From: Branchiostoma floridae
Lineage: Eukaryota; Chordata; Leptocardii; Amphioxiformes; Branchiostomatidae
Direction: 5' to 3'
Length of the DNA stretch: 64,000 nucleotides
Assembly (NCBI RefSeq): GCF_000003815.2
Contig: NC_049986.1
Location: 22,935,301 to 22,999,300, forward strand
Part shown: positions 1 to 12,208 of the stretch, one piece after another
Layout: each line of letters opens with the position of its first letter
Numbering within the stretch: the stretch's first letter is position 1
Translations under genes and position numbers: made by a program
Notes under the pieces: model-generated
Told to the model about the DNA's origin: nothing
The model's input: only the letters and a program-made list of their open reading frames with translations
The model's database searches: none

Positions 1-1392
1 CTATTTTGTAGGGTACAATAAGCTGAGGTTAATTCCCTTCAAAACTGCAAGAAATCTTGCAAAGATTACGTTTTCAAAAACTCTGGTGCAACTGTCATCA
101 GACACCCGTACTGTGCAGTCAGGTACACAAGACACTGATAAACCATATGTGGGCGTGTTCCCTAGGAAGCATGGAGGTCCATGTAGGAAGATCACAGTTT
201 GTAGACATCATCTGACATGTTTGTTTGATGCACTGATGTTGCAACTTCTCTCACTGAGCCTTGATATTCAATGCTAAAGGGTAGACTTAGCTTACTATGT
301 AAAGAAATGGCAGGAATATCTACTTTTTGTATTGTCCAAATATTACGTAGCATAGCTTTAAGCAAAAGAATATCCGTCTGCAGCATCCTTCCGTCTTACC
401 AGGTGTTCCAATAGACTTTTCATCTGTACATCACTACAATTCCGATGGATTCCTTTATTCGGTCTGATTAGTGTCTTACATTTTCATCACAGGACTTGTG
501 ATTTACATTGATGCCAAACTTTAATGTTTCTCTGTAACGTAATGTATGGCAAACGAACATCCATCTGCAGTCCCTCCTTAAGTCTTACGGTATTACAGGT
601 AAGTCTCCAACGACTGAAGACTCAGATGACTTGTTGCGACAGTGCTGAAGGATCTTCAGTTACTCGATCGATACGAAGAGTCCTTGGAGAGGGATTCCTT
701 TAGATTGATTCTGCCCTTCAAGGACAATGAGTTCACATTTTGTTGGGTATGATCGCATCTCCAAGGAGACGCCCATGGTCTCTTGTAATGAATATGCAAT
801 ATGGAAATACCCCCTGGGTATCAGTAAAGACAAATATCTATAACCTCCACATATGCTGTCAGAACAAATTGCCTGTCGCGAAATAATAGGCAGTTACGTT
901 TTAAAATCAATTGTCGGATTTGGCTGTCTTGAGATGGTTGCACATGAATCATATTTCGAACTGACGGCTCCGTGAAGGAAAATGCAAATGCAGGAACTAC
1001 TTTGAAAGGTTTGTCATGTTGGTCAGTGCGGACGCTCGGTTCACTTGATTTGTCCGTGACCTACGCACTGGAGCACGGTAGGAGCAACGATTGAAATTCA
1101 ACTTGAATGTTAAGACAGATGAGAAGGAGGGAGTGAAACGTAACAGCCATTGCATAATACCTCATTGGCAGCACTCCACCGCGTTCTTGCTGATGAAAGG
1201 TAAAATGAGGCAGACGTCCTACAGCCTTGGCCATCAACATCACTGAAGTATAAGCTACTGTTCTGTTGGTACAATACAAGCTATCATCCGTTACTGTATA
1301 TTGCCAAAATTGAAACTTTTATGGATTGCAAAATTACTTTCTTGTACAACTTAATGTGTTTGAGGTTGACGTCTGATGGAATAATTACTTTC
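1..1392. other. Non-coding sequence before the first assembly gap
   Basis: No frame longer than about 70 codons has recognisable content. A weak local similarity links about 365-410 and 555-602 (both contain CATCCRTCTGCAG followed by TCTTAC), which may be an old duplication. Nothing else was recognised. Confidence 0.5.
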
Positions 1393-1513
1393 NNNNNNNN
1401 NNNNNNNNNNNNNNNNNNNNNNNNNNNNNNNNNNNNNNNNNNNNNNNNNNNNNNNNNNNNNNNNNNNNNNNNNNNNNNNNNNNNNNNNNNNNNNNNNNNN
1501 NNNNNNNNNNNNN
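1393..1513. other. Assembly gap (N run)
   Basis: 121 undetermined bases. Frames that run through the gap are artefacts of translating N. Confidence 0.99.
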
Positions 1514-2640
1514 ACAGGGTAGAGATCACGAGTAATTTCACAAGGTTCTGTAACACAGCCAAGGAAAAAGTCGTGGTGAATTGTAATGAAATAAAAAGAA
1601 TGATGATAGAAGCCCTAAAGATTACCAAATATTATATTTGAAGCTCTTCAAACTGTAGCTCTATGTAAAGTCGCATAGTGGCGTGTTGAGAGCTAAATAT
1701 ACTGACAACCTGAATATCGCGATTCTTGCACCCCTTGATAATAAACGAACTATCACCATCATCACGGGCAAGCGACCAGGTCCACTCTCCCTCCAGACAT
1801 CTCTATCCCCCATAGCGTTCTATAAATCTTCAGCCCGCAATCCTACATACATTTTGTGTTTTTATGCAGACATTTGCTCTGGGCACAGATATAAGACACA
1901 TTTCAGTAATTTGTAATGACATTTTTATTCATACGACGCAGCAGCATAACAATTTCCGCCCCAAAAAGGATACAATATTATTCTCTTCTGAAATGCAGGA
2001 GTAAAAGTGCATGGACACGTTAGGTATAGACTTTAACAGAATTATCAAATTCGCAGACCAAATAAATCAGCACACAATAAAGAATAAATTGTTGGTTGTT
2101 GCCCGGAGAATTCCCGCATTTTACCCTATCTGTAAATCAGCCGATAACCAACAGCGGGTTAGTGGTACGCTCAACAGGAAATGCAATCAAACTCATTATT
2201 TCCATTTCACTAGCATGTACCAATAAAGGTATGAAGCATAGTAATATTTAAGTTATTGACGAAAGATTTAGGACCGGAGACTACAATATATTGCCATGAA
2301 TGGTGGCGTACATCGTGATCAGCGAAAAACATAGAAAATATGCTTAATGCATCCATAAGAATACTATATACTCGTACCACAGCCCCTGTCTTATCCACAA
2401 TATATCAGACGGCTGTCGTAAGTCCGGGGCATTTTTTGCATAATACTTTTATGTTCTCACACGTTTTGACCATGTCAAACATACATTTCGGAACAATATC
2501 TTAGCCGTCATCACTTTATTGACAACATATTCATTCATATCACACGAACATTTCATTATTTTTTATTCAAGGGTAAAGATACAAATTTCATATTATATTT
2601 GACGCAGTAAGATTAGGGATGGCACCGAATGGTTTTTAAG
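1514..2640. other. Non-coding sequence downstream of the LRRC4-like gene
   Basis: AT-rich sequence lying on the 3' side of the minus-strand receptor gene. It probably includes its 3' UTR near the right end. No other coding or repeat signal was recognised. Confidence 0.5.
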
Positions 2641-2646
2641 TTTATT
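2641..2646 (-). promoter_or_regulatory. Candidate polyadenylation signal of the LRRC4-like gene
   Basis: TTTATT on the plus strand reads AATAAA on the gene's strand, about 64 bases past the stop codon. Two further AATAAA matches lie downstream at 2562-2567 and 2515-2520, so the real cleavage site cannot be chosen from sequence. This is motif evidence only. Confidence 0.35.
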
Positions 2647-2709
2647 GATAATCAGTATAGGCAATACACGTCACACTCGTAACACTCTGTGTTGGCTGAA
2701 AGACCCTTG

Positions 2710-4614
2710 TCATACAATAGTCTCCATAGACGAGTCCACAAACGTCGTGAGGGTGGACTTTGACTTCAAGGGGCTGATGTTCTTGACTGATGGAATCTCG
2801 TGGATGTCTATTTTAACCCCTCCCTTCTCTCCAAACGTCTTCAAGGTGGCACAGTTCCCCTTACAAGGACTATCTCCAGACGTGCCAACACCGTACACAT
2901 CCACAACAGCCGGTATATGGTTACTTATAGAGTTACAGCTGTTAGACTCGGAGCATTGTCCTCTATCGGCGGCCTTTTTCTTCTTTTTCCTTCTCCTCGC
3001 TCTCGTACATCGGGCGCACAGAAAGCACACAGTCCACATGAGGAACCCGAAAGAAATCAAAGAGACTATAGATGATATGATGTATTTCTTGTGATCCACC
3101 GGTTCCTTGCCCGACTCGTAGTCCGCGTTGTCATCAGTCTTGCCGTCTCCGCCGGGATTCACGTTAACGGGAGGCGAAGCCGTAACGTTGTCCTCATAGG
3201 ACTTGTTCTGACCGCCGATATCCATCTTTGTCACCTCCTCGCACGAGTTGGTGCTAAGCGTGAAGCTTTCCACCGGCGTTCCTACAACCGGGAAGTCAGT
3301 GCTGCCGGTAGACTTCGGCTTTCTCGGGATGACTTTCAAGATGGTTCCCGACCACTTGTCAGTAGACGTTTTGTCGGACATGCATCTGTACAGACCCGAA
3401 TCGCTCATGGTCACGCTGGTGATGTTGAGTGACCCGTCGTTAAACACTCTAACCCTGACTTTGTACGAGCCATGGCTCATGACGGTCCCATTAGGGGTTA
3501 TCCAGCTCACTTCTCTCGCCTTCCCGTTATTGCAGAAGAGGGAAGCGCTATCCCCTTCCGGAACCTCTAATCGCGGGTTGGTTCCGTTGCCACCAGGGCA
3601 CTGCAGCATGTACTGTTGTAGATTCACCAACGAAGTGTCCTGTAGAATAACCGGAGTATCACACGTTCCTATGGAATCCACAGTCCTATTCTGCACGTGG
3701 ACGCCCAACCAGTTCACCAACCACGACAGCTCACACGTACAGTTCCAAGGATTTTCACTAAGATCAATTTTTCTTAAAGAATATAGAGGGTAGGTCAATT
3801 CTGGAGGCAGCGTAGTCAAGTTATTGTAGGATAAATCTAACTCCTGTACCTTTGATAAGTCATTGAAGGAATTTTTCTGTATGGTCTTGACGGATGATAA
3901 CACCAGAGCGAGTCTGCGCAATGTCGTTAAGTTTAAGAAGTCGTCTGTTCTGAGCACTTCAATATAATTTCCAGACAAGTCAAGATCCTCTAGACTTGTG
4001 AGGTACTGAAGATAAGGCACGCTTTTAAGATTCGACATTGCCATGTTCAAGTACACCAGTCGCGTTAGCCCCGCAAACGCATCCTTTGATACCGTCTGAA
4101 GACGACCGAGCTGTCCAAGATCAAGGAATCGCAACCTTTGGAGTGGGGAGAAAGCATTTGCTTGAAGAGTGATGATGGGATTCCTTCCAATCCATAGTTC
4201 CCGAAGCCCCACTAAAGACGTGAAAGCCGCCGACGGTACGGACGTCAATCTGTTGTTGTGTAGTTCAAGAGTCTCCAAGCTGGTCAGGTTGTTGAAAGCA
4301 CCGTCGTCTATCTCTGATATGATGTTATCGCTAAGTTGAAGGATCTCTAACTGCTGCAGGCTGACGAACTGGTCTACAACTAACCTTGTGATGTTGTTGT
4401 TGGGGAGAGTGAAGGACTGCACCACGTAGGGCACGAATTTTGGCACTTTTGTCAGACCCCGGTTCCCGCAGTCCACGTAGAAGTGCGACCCGCTGCACCT
4501 GCACACGCGGGGACAGGACCGGGTCGAGAACACCGTCCGTGGAGTCATCAGCATCACCGCCAGAAGCGTGAACAACATTTCCGCTGTACACAGACTCGCC
4601 AGCGCCGCTACCAT
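2710..4614 (-). CDS. LRRC4/netrin-G-ligand-like LRR-Ig transmembrane receptor
   Basis: Seen: one uninterrupted 634-codon frame. The start lies in a strong context (GCGCCATGG) and the stop is TGA. Residues 1-31 form a hydrophobic signal peptide. Cys34, 38, 40 and 49 form the LRR N-cap. About nine LRRs span 62-285. The LRR C-cap (288-339) starts with NPWNCTC. One Ig domain (about 343-428) has Cys361, Trp371, DSGLYRC and Cys411. A hydrophobic helix lies at 511-533, followed by a basic stop-transfer stretch (538-547). The tail ends in ETIV, a class I PDZ ligand. About ten NXS/T sites lie in the ectodomain. Known: vertebrate LRRC4 proteins have the same order, about 640-710 residues, largely single-exon coding regions, and act at synapses through netrin-G or LAR-type partners and PSD-95. 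Local similarities such as LELHNNRLTSVPS, LRELW, FLDLGQLGRL, NPWNC and WITPNGTVMSH favour LRRC4 over AMIGO, LRIT or SALM. Inferred: a neural adhesion receptor. The exact orthology is not proven. Confidence 0.95.
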   Translation of the reverse strand: MVAALASLCTAEMLFTLLAVMLMTPRTVFSTRSCPRVCRCSGSHFYVDCGNRGLTKVPKFVPYVVQSFTLPNNNITRLVVDQFVSLQQLEILQLSDNIISEIDDGAFNNLTSLETLELHNNRLTSVPSAAFTSLVGLRELWIGRNPIITLQANAFSPLQRLRFLDLGQLGRLQTVSKDAFAGLTRLVYLNMAMSNLKSVPYLQYLTSLEDLDLSGNYIEVLRTDDFLNLTTLRRLALVLSSVKTIQKNSFNDLSKVQELDLSYNNLTTLPPELTYPLYSLRKIDLSENPWNCTCELSWLVNWLGVHVQNRTVDSIGTCDTPVILQDTSLVNLQQYMLQCPGGNGTNPRLEVPEGDSASLFCNNGKAREVSWITPNGTVMSHGSYKVRVRVFNDGSLNITSVTMSDSGLYRCMSDKTSTDKWSGTILKVIPRKPKSTGSTDFPVVGTPVESFTLSTNSCEEVTKMDIGGQNKSYEDNVTASPPVNVNPGGDGKTDDNADYESGKEPVDHKKYIISSIVSLISFGFLMWTVCFLCARCTRARRRKKKKKAADRGQCSESNSCNSISNHIPAVVDVYGVGTSGDSPCKGNCATLKTFGEKGGVKIDIHEIPSVKNISPLKSKSTLTTFVDSSMETIV

Positions 4615-4740
4615 GGCGCGAGCTTCCCCTTATCTCCGCTCGCCACTCCGCCGGTAATAGCTGCGGATGTGCGGTAACGACGTCCCTACCGCTGCATCAA
4701 CGCCTGCGCCCGCTTCCCCCTGACATTATAATTTTCTATC
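4615..4740 (-). promoter_or_regulatory. Likely 5' UTR / promoter-proximal region of the LRRC4-like gene
   Basis: About 110 bases directly upstream of the start codon are CpG-containing and GC-rich, in contrast to the AT-rich surroundings. On the gene's strand an AT-rich TTATAATG box occurs near 4721-4728, where the GC-rich part ends. It could be a TATA-like element, but a distant non-coding first exon is equally possible. No splice acceptor was judged convincing. Confidence 0.25.
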
Positions 4741-6500
4741 TGTAAATACCACGGGTGTGGATGGCCGGGGTTAATGGCAAGGCGTCGTCTTCCGACTCAG
4801 CATACGTCAACATTGTTCCGGCACGAATCTGTGGACAACTTTTGAAGACTTCTAGGCCCATTTTCTCTCTCCGCCCGCACGGTGAACAAATTACATCCCC
4901 GTAATGACATAGGTTGGGATAGGTTTACAACGGCCTGTGATTTCCGGCTGTAGACACATCGAGTCTGCAATCACGAGGCATTAGTGGAGTCGTGAATGGA
5001 CACTGTGGCCTTAGATATCTCCAAAGCGAAAGATTTCTTCTTTATCATCTGACAGTGTGCAGTTCCCTTCGTCCTGTAGTTCGAGTGCATCCAGACGTTA
5101 TCATTTGAAAGAGAGAGAAACACGATTTTATTGACGTGTGCTTCCCAATGTCAAACCTTTCCAGTGACGACTGTTCACCGAGCCAAGAAGAGCGTTCCCT
5201 GAAGTGACGTCGCGGCAATTCATACAGCTAACACGTCCGATGACCCGTGAGTCTGTGCCCCCATCTTCTCGTGGTGAAGCAGCCACCCGGCATTAAGTCC
5301 TCAACCCTGTAGTAATAAAGGAGAATAATTTCATTAGTGCAGGTGTGTAACATATTGTAGTAATGTAAAGCAAGAGCGCCCACGGGAGGCAGCTCACATC
5401 TAGGGGGTCTTAGAAGAGTGTTCACGGGAGCGCTGCTAATGTGCCATGGGATTGCATAACCTCCTGCAAATAGTGGACTTAATCTGGAGATATACCGCGG
5501 GAGTGTTAGTCTCGCCCCTGCACTGCGTTGATTGCACCGAGTGGTGAGAATAGTCGAGCCTCGTGTAGGGTTTGATCCATTCTCGGTTGATGTAAGGTCG
5601 CGCCTGGCCTTTTCTGAGGCAGGGAAAAGCTTCACGCCCTTTGTACGCGTTCAATATGAGGAAACCAGTGAGGCTAGAAGTGTTGAATTGTATAAACGCA
5701 TTGCCGTAAGCGCCACGCCGACGCACGGCGGTTTCTATAGAACCTCAAAGATGTATGATGCGTTACGGTTAATGTTCGTGTGGGCAGAAAAAACTTTGTT
5801 GTGCTTGAACTTTGACATTCGGAATCCGTGGGAGTGACTAGATTATTCCTCTGCACCCTCAAATAAAAGATAGGCAGGATTTGTTTCCGCTTTCATTTGA
5901 TCAATACATGGTATTTTCTGTGGAAGTAAACATTGTTAGACACGGTCTAGTGAATTTCTTTAGTAAGAAGGCAAGTACTATCAATATCGTTAACCTAACA
6001 CGTGATACGAATTCGAGTCAAACGCACTGTACTGCTTGTATGTGTCCTTTCTTAAACGTAAAACATGATGATTTATCGACGTCAACTAAATGCCAGTGGC
6101 ACTTGCTTTCACCCGCTACCTACAAATCTTGGTCCAAACGCGCGTCAGAATGGCTGCCCTCCGCATCCGCAGAGGTCGGACGAAACTGTCCTACACAAAT
6201 CGTATTAGCAGTTTCCTTGCGTTAACAAAGTGCAACGCGTTTGTACGGATGACATGTCACGGGGGCAATTCTATCACTATGTGGTACACTTTCGGTACAG
6301 AAAGGTGACGAGACTAAATTGTGTGGACGAAATAATGTCCTTTTTAGGGAATCTGGCAGGTAACCGTATCCTGTCCGTACATTCAGGATTTCCCAAGTGT
6401 ATTCAGACAATTACTTCAAGTAATGTTTTATAATAGCAAAATAACCACCGGTCCTATGCATATTTGAATCTACGTCGTGCTAGACTCCTGCGTACAGAAA
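4741..6500. other. Non-coding upstream flank of the LRRC4-like gene
   Basis: No convincing gene. Short overlapping frames around 5228-5837 read both strands of a mixed-composition stretch and have no recognisable domain. Regulatory sequence of the receptor gene could lie here, but no specific element can be defended. Confidence 0.4.
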
Positions 6501-6504
6501 TGCT

Positions 6505-7270
6505 TTTAAAATTCTGCCATATCCTTCAAGTTGCCCTTCTTGTGGTCTAGAGGCATGGTGGCTAGAAGTTGATGTCAGCGAAAAGTGCTGAGAGTTTTTC
6601 CCCGTGAAAAGTGCTGATGTATAGGGTGTCAATCGTCGGAGAGTTATCTCATCCGTCCGCAAAGTTTCAGCCAGACTTTCCGTGGGATAAAGACATCTTA
6701 TTCTCACTACGGCAGATGTTTAAAACGTTTAAGCTTAATATAATCTAAAGTAGAAACAAAGCAGAAAGAAGTTAAGACTTAAATAAGGATTGCTTGAAAG
6801 ATGAGTGTGCAAGTGCTACTTTTGACCATTCTCCGATGAAGATTCGAACCTACGTCCTAAAATCGGTTGCTTCTAAAGAAGCAGAGCCCTGTGACGTTTT
6901 ATTGAATTTGTTTAGGGGAATGCTTGTAAAATTAAGTCGTATCCTTTACGTCAGCCTTCTTACGAGTCTAGAGGCATGATGGCTAGCTTTTAAAGGCTGC
7001 GAAAGGTGCTGATGTATTGGGTGTCAATCGTACGAGAGTTATCTTATCTGTCCGCAGAGTTTGTCCGCAGAGTTTCAGCCGTGGAATATCGCCATACCGA
7101 CATCTCTCAGTCTCACCACGGTAGATGGGCTTCACTCATTTGAGTTAGCCCTCTTATGAATCTAGAGGCATGGTGGCTAGATGTTGGTGCCTGTAAAAAG
7201 TCTCTTATCTCTGCGCAAAGTTCCAGCTAGCCTTTCCGACATCTCTCAGTCTCACCACGGCGGATGAGCT
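6505..7270. repeat. Local duplication, three diverged copies
   Basis: The word TCTAGAGGCATGRTGGCTAG occurs at about 6546, 6967 and 7161. Each copy is followed by related text (GTGCTGATGTAT, GTGTCAATCGT, GAGAGTTATCT, CATCTCTCAGTCTCACCACGG), in different states of deletion. The first two copies are about 420 bases apart. Copies two and three are closer (about 195) and share the end CACGGYRGATG. Confidence 0.6.
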
Positions 7271-7892
7271 TCAATCATCACCCCAAATCGGGGGGAGGGA
7301 ACCGCAATTATCGGAGATGAGATCATGACGGATATGTTTCAATCCCCCAGGTTTCTCTCTCCTCCCAAGACTAATAACGCGGAGAAATATGAATCTCTCC
7401 TGCCAGTCTCCGGGAAATTACACTTAGCACGGCCGACTGGAATAAATCCAGCGTATCACCTTACCCCTCCTCAGGGCTGGACTCAGAGACTCCGTTTGTA
7501 AACAAAACGATTACGTTTAGCCTCCTAAGTTACAGAACAACAACTCTTGATTAAACACTGCCGCCCAAACATTAATAATTCTGGAATTGTTGAACAGTAC
7601 TATAATTTCTAACACGAAATTTCCGACTGTCAGTCTTTGTCAATGAACAATCCAGAGACGGTGGCGCCATAGATTTCCGCAAATCCTGATGCCTAATCAC
7701 CGAAGTCATGTGAGCTATCTACATGTACATAGTAAAACGTACCAGAAGATGTGTAGTTTTTATTTCCTGACAAAAACCAGGACTTGTTCAGTCGAAAGTT
7801 GTGTCTTGAAAATTACAGTTCAACTTTTCTAGTATGTCTTCTACTAACAAAGGTGAACTTTTAAGTTACAATCATTTACCTACTTGTATTGT

Positions 7893-8000
7893 TACCAGGG
7901 CTAGCCCTTGATAATAGCCTGCGGCTAGTTGGGTAACCCTGGCTGTATTTCTCATGATTATACAGCCGAATAAATCAAATCAAAATCAAATCAACAACAT
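7893..8000 (+). mobile_element. Retrotransposon 3'-end-like fragment with A-rich tail
   Basis: The sequence CCAGGGCTAGCCCTTG, then CTAGTTGGGTAACCCTGG, then TATACAGCCGAATAAA, ends in an (AATCA)-like simple repeat. A unique 3' region closing with AATAAA and a short simple-repeat tail is typical of L2/CR1-type LINE 3' ends. No coding part is attached. The family is not identified. Confidence 0.4.
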
Positions 8001-11000
8001 TCTTTATTCGCAAGCAATTGCAACACGCGTACAATGCAAAGGCCTAGGTTTTGTTGACTAGCACTAGTACTTGGTTAAACTAATGAAATTATCCGCAGCT
8101 TATTTGTTGCAAAACTATATCGTACGTTTTTAAACTAGCATAAAGTCACACTATGTGCTGCTCATTTTGTTAAATGGATAAATAAAGGATGAATCTTTTA
8201 CATTCTTGTGAAGTTCTGAGGCTCGTCAGAAATCCAGACATCAGACCTGTGCTCAAGATGACCATAGTCAATCCCATATGTAGCCACCTGTCATCACGTT
8301 TGAACATTAGATGTAAAGAAAAACTCAATGTGGGCGTAAAAAAAACGGTCAGACTCCATGGCTGGAGATTTAGATCATCAGAAATAAACCGAGCAATCAT
8401 CGCAACTATCAGTTTCCTCGGATAGCGTCATAACAGACTTGTAAAATCTTGTGCGCCGCTTCAAATTGTCAAATTGGTCATAACAAACAGCAGATGGACA
8501 GGCTGATTGTCCTGTGCTGAAGCAATCGGCTTCCGAATCTGCTATTTTAAGCTTCAACTTCCAGCCGACCTATAAAACATAAGTGCGACGAGGTGAATTC
8601 TATGGGGCAGAAATCAGTTCAATAACCTGTGACATTTAGCAAGAACAGGTGCTGCTGCGCAACATCACATAATACATTTTATGACAAATCACTATAATTT
8701 TCTCCATCAATAGATGTTTCATGTATACATTTTAAACAACGCTTTATTTTCTTAAGATACACCGTATTTTTAGAAGTCTCCGAGGCATGTTTGACCCTAA
8801 AAGCACGTCCGATTCCAGATAATACCCTGAATATGGCCTTGGCTATCTTCAGTGGCAATCAGTTTTGCATGGTTGCAATCCCTGCGTGAGGAACGGCACT
8901 TTGGACAACCGAGTGGACGACCAGTTGCAGAGTTACTGCCGAGGAGAAGCAGTGCTTTATGGGATGAATTGCTCGCATAGTGTGGCCATCGCCTCGCCAA
9001 AATGTCATCAGGGCTCAATTAAGGTTAACTTGGAATTCCCTTGTAAATTTGGTGCTAATGCTCGTGTGCACACAGTAAAACACGATGGACTGTCGATGAA
9101 ATTCGCTTTCCTGGTGTTGTACGAGCCTGAAATTACAGGCATTTCAACTGGACGTTACGAGTTACCGAATTCGGCGCCAAGGCTAGCACACCAGCGACAT
9201 AAGTAAGAGTTGTCAACGCTTTGCTGTTGCCTTTTCATGCTGGTACAATTTCAAACGTCATCTGAAATGGAAGTAGTCAGTATGTTAGTGCAATTTCTTG
9301 CACAAAAATTATCTATTACTGAAAACATTAATCTGAATATTTTATGTGGTCAGTGATATTTTTCTCCAAATAAACAGTCCTGAATCTGGAATACCCAACC
9401 GAAAAGTTCTCATCAAAACTCAAAAGCACAAATACGTTTGAATTAATGTTAAGAGCGCAAAGCATTGTCCATGAAGTGTATACTATTCGTATTTGCCCAG
9501 GTAGACACGCCTTAATGTTCACAATGTCATTTCAGGGGTACTGCTACATTCTTCATTTTGTTGAATCTAACATTCTAAAATGACTATACTTCTACACACC
9601 ACAAGATGGCAGAGTCTGGCGCCTCGTAAGTCAAAAAAGTCAGCGATTACCCATCATGAACACTTTTCTGAATTATATTTTCCCGAACTTCTCCGCAGAG
9701 AACGCGCTTTATACATTTAGCAAAGGAACATCTTTCACTCTTTTAATGAAGACATACTCGGAGAGGGACTGCAGATGTACCTCTCACCACAGCAGTGCCT
9801 ATTAGGCACAAGATGTTCCCGGTATTATGGAGAATTTTCGACGTTTAATGCCCGGTGAGGAATGGCCACACAGTTCAGGGGAAAGCAATTGGGATTGATG
9901 GCACCGCAATGCAAGATGCAGGCATAACGACAATCTATTCCCGTGTACTGGGGGAAGAGTAATGCGTGTAGTGGTGCGCTGAGGTCTACCTACAGACTAA
10001 GTACACACATTTGTGTATACTATGTAAAATGGTTAGAGATTTACCAATGAAAGTTGATACAAGGCAAACCAGAAAACGTTGATGAATTGCATTAACGAGA
10101 AGAAACTGTAAAAGCCTCGCTAGAATGACAAATTTAAAGAAAAATGTTCATAAGTGTTCAATGAACATGTCCCCGATGCTTCGTGTTAATCAATAAGTAG
10201 GGCAAAATAAAGTGTTCGTATTTTGATTTTGCCTATCATGGAATTCCTACATTTTCATCCTAACCCTGTGTAATGTAAAGCCACAGTAAACACATACAAT
10301 GATTGCTATGTTAGCCCTCCATGTCGTGAAAACTTTAGCATCGAAAGATCAATAATTTTGTGGTATTTCGGAATTCGTGTGACCATACAGTGTTGTCATT
10401 GTAAGATAAAGATAAAGATTTGTAACAAGAAAATTCTAAATCCTTTTTTGCTGGAATAAATTTTCGTGGAAAAATAAATCCTTTGGAAGAACGCCTGTTG
10501 TCCAAGAACAGACGTTCACAAAGACGTTGACATATAGAGGGACTGTTGTAAACGCCATTTTTAGCCTGCCCTACCTTGATGAGTGAAAATGCAGCGCCAG
10601 TTGCCGACTGCACAATCCATCTGTCGCGCCGCATAGCATCAAGTGGACTTCAACAAAATCGTTCAATTCCACCAAGGAAAAGAAACACTTTCTTTTGAAG
10701 GCCGACATCGTTTCATGGGGCCAATTAGAATAGCAAGGACTTCGTGAACAATGCCTTTGGTAAGGAACCATCAATCATATTGCTTTATGCTTTCTGCACC
10801 CCAAAGTTTAGTTAGTGAAAGTCATTCGCGGGACAGATAGTGTGCTGGGTGGCGCCCATCTCCATTTCATTTGCCATTGGGTCACAGAAAATTGTACAAT
10901 CGCTACAGCAAGGGTAGGTCACTGCGAATGTTCAGCTACCATAGATGCTGAGTGCTAAGCAATGAAGGCAGCATGTGCCATTTTTGGTATGACTTGGTCA

Positions 11001-12030
11001 GGAGTCGACCTCGCGACCTTACGGTATTCAGGGCGAACCACTTGGCTGGCCTTAGCATCAGTGACACACCAAAGACGGTTGAGTATTTATAGGAGATAAC
11101 ATTGCAGGACAGTATACCAATATGGCATTTCTGCGCCCACTGTCTGTACCAGTTAGATATTTTATTGTATTTTCATCAAAGCCAAGCGCTACTTATCAAT
11201 CTCTGGGCTTGTATGACAGGGTTGCGCATCCATCTGATAGCAAGTAGTACCCATCTCTGATTCAATCGTTTACTTATGTGCTCATCATCATCGGTCAACG
11301 TGATCACACAACGTGATCACTTATGTGCTATCAAAACCTAAAGTTACCGGTGGCGCTAACCATCCTGCATGCCTATTCCATGAGAAGAGGTACGAGGCAT
11401 AAATAACTACTGGTACACATAAATAACAATTACATAAATACGTTACATAACAATCTCCGTATAATCCTATTATACGGTTGTTAATCCTGTGGTTGTCGTA
11501 CAATGGAATATACGACCCACTTATGCTGCCATTTCTAAATTGGGATCAACCTCGAGGAAAAATACATCCGTCCAAATACAACAAAGCGAAGGTTGATTAC
11601 TACATAAATCACGCTAAAGCTTCCCAAAGTAGGTACGTCAGAGACTTTGGCACTGCCTGGCCTTGGAATGTCATTCAAGATTGATAACTTTGCTGCAAAT
11701 TTGTGCCAGCTAATTGCAAGTATGCACGGAAATACAATTATTATATCAGTAGGGTATATGTATATGTTATACAGTAATAGTATGAGCATTAAGTAATAAG
11801 ATATAAGACTCGTCAACTTACGCTACTACTAATCTGTATTGGTTGTTATTGGGTTTATTAAACTCTTTTCTCTGTGCAATGGAGAATGAAATTCCTATAT
11901 TCTGAGATGAATGTATTTGGTGGTGTTTTCAGAAGAACAATCCTTTTTTTATAATTTGTTACGATGTACACAGCTAGGAAAATTGCTGAATATAGATGAA
12001 ATAGTTTGCTTCCTTCATTGTTGTAAATTG
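8001..12030. other. Gene-free stretch
   Basis: About 4 kb of AT-rich sequence with no recognised gene. Frames at 8865-9206 and 10335-10774 have no signal of coding or family resemblance. No clear repeat family was recognised by eye. Confidence 0.4.
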
Positions 12031-12044
12031 AACAATCGACAAAT

Positions 12045-12208
12045 TTAAAAGACAGCTGGCTTTACTGGTCCTACAAACAAGGTTGGGGCCAATGGAATTT
12101 CGAGCTTCACTCGTTCTATGTCTAGTAGTAAGAGAACCCCACCACCCGATTTCAACTTAGGCCATGTTGGTTTCATTATACGGACGTCATCCTCTGGGAA
12201 CCCCAAAA
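12045..12208 (-). other. Possible isolated terminal exon (unproven)
   Basis: On the minus strand a pyrimidine-rich tract followed by CTCTCATCAG resembles a splice acceptor ending at 12209. It opens a frame of about 54 codons that includes PEDDVRIMKPTWP and ends PVKPAVF with a TAA at 12045-12047. The protein is not recognised and no partner exon was found. It could be a chance open frame. Confidence 0.15.

Noticed and set aside
1284-1641. Frames of about 110 codons on both strands
   Set aside because: A third of each is made of undetermined bases from the assembly gap.
3248-3793. 181-codon plus-strand frame opposite the receptor gene
   Set aside because: It is antisense to the LRRC4-like coding region, shares its codon periodicity and has no domain of its own.
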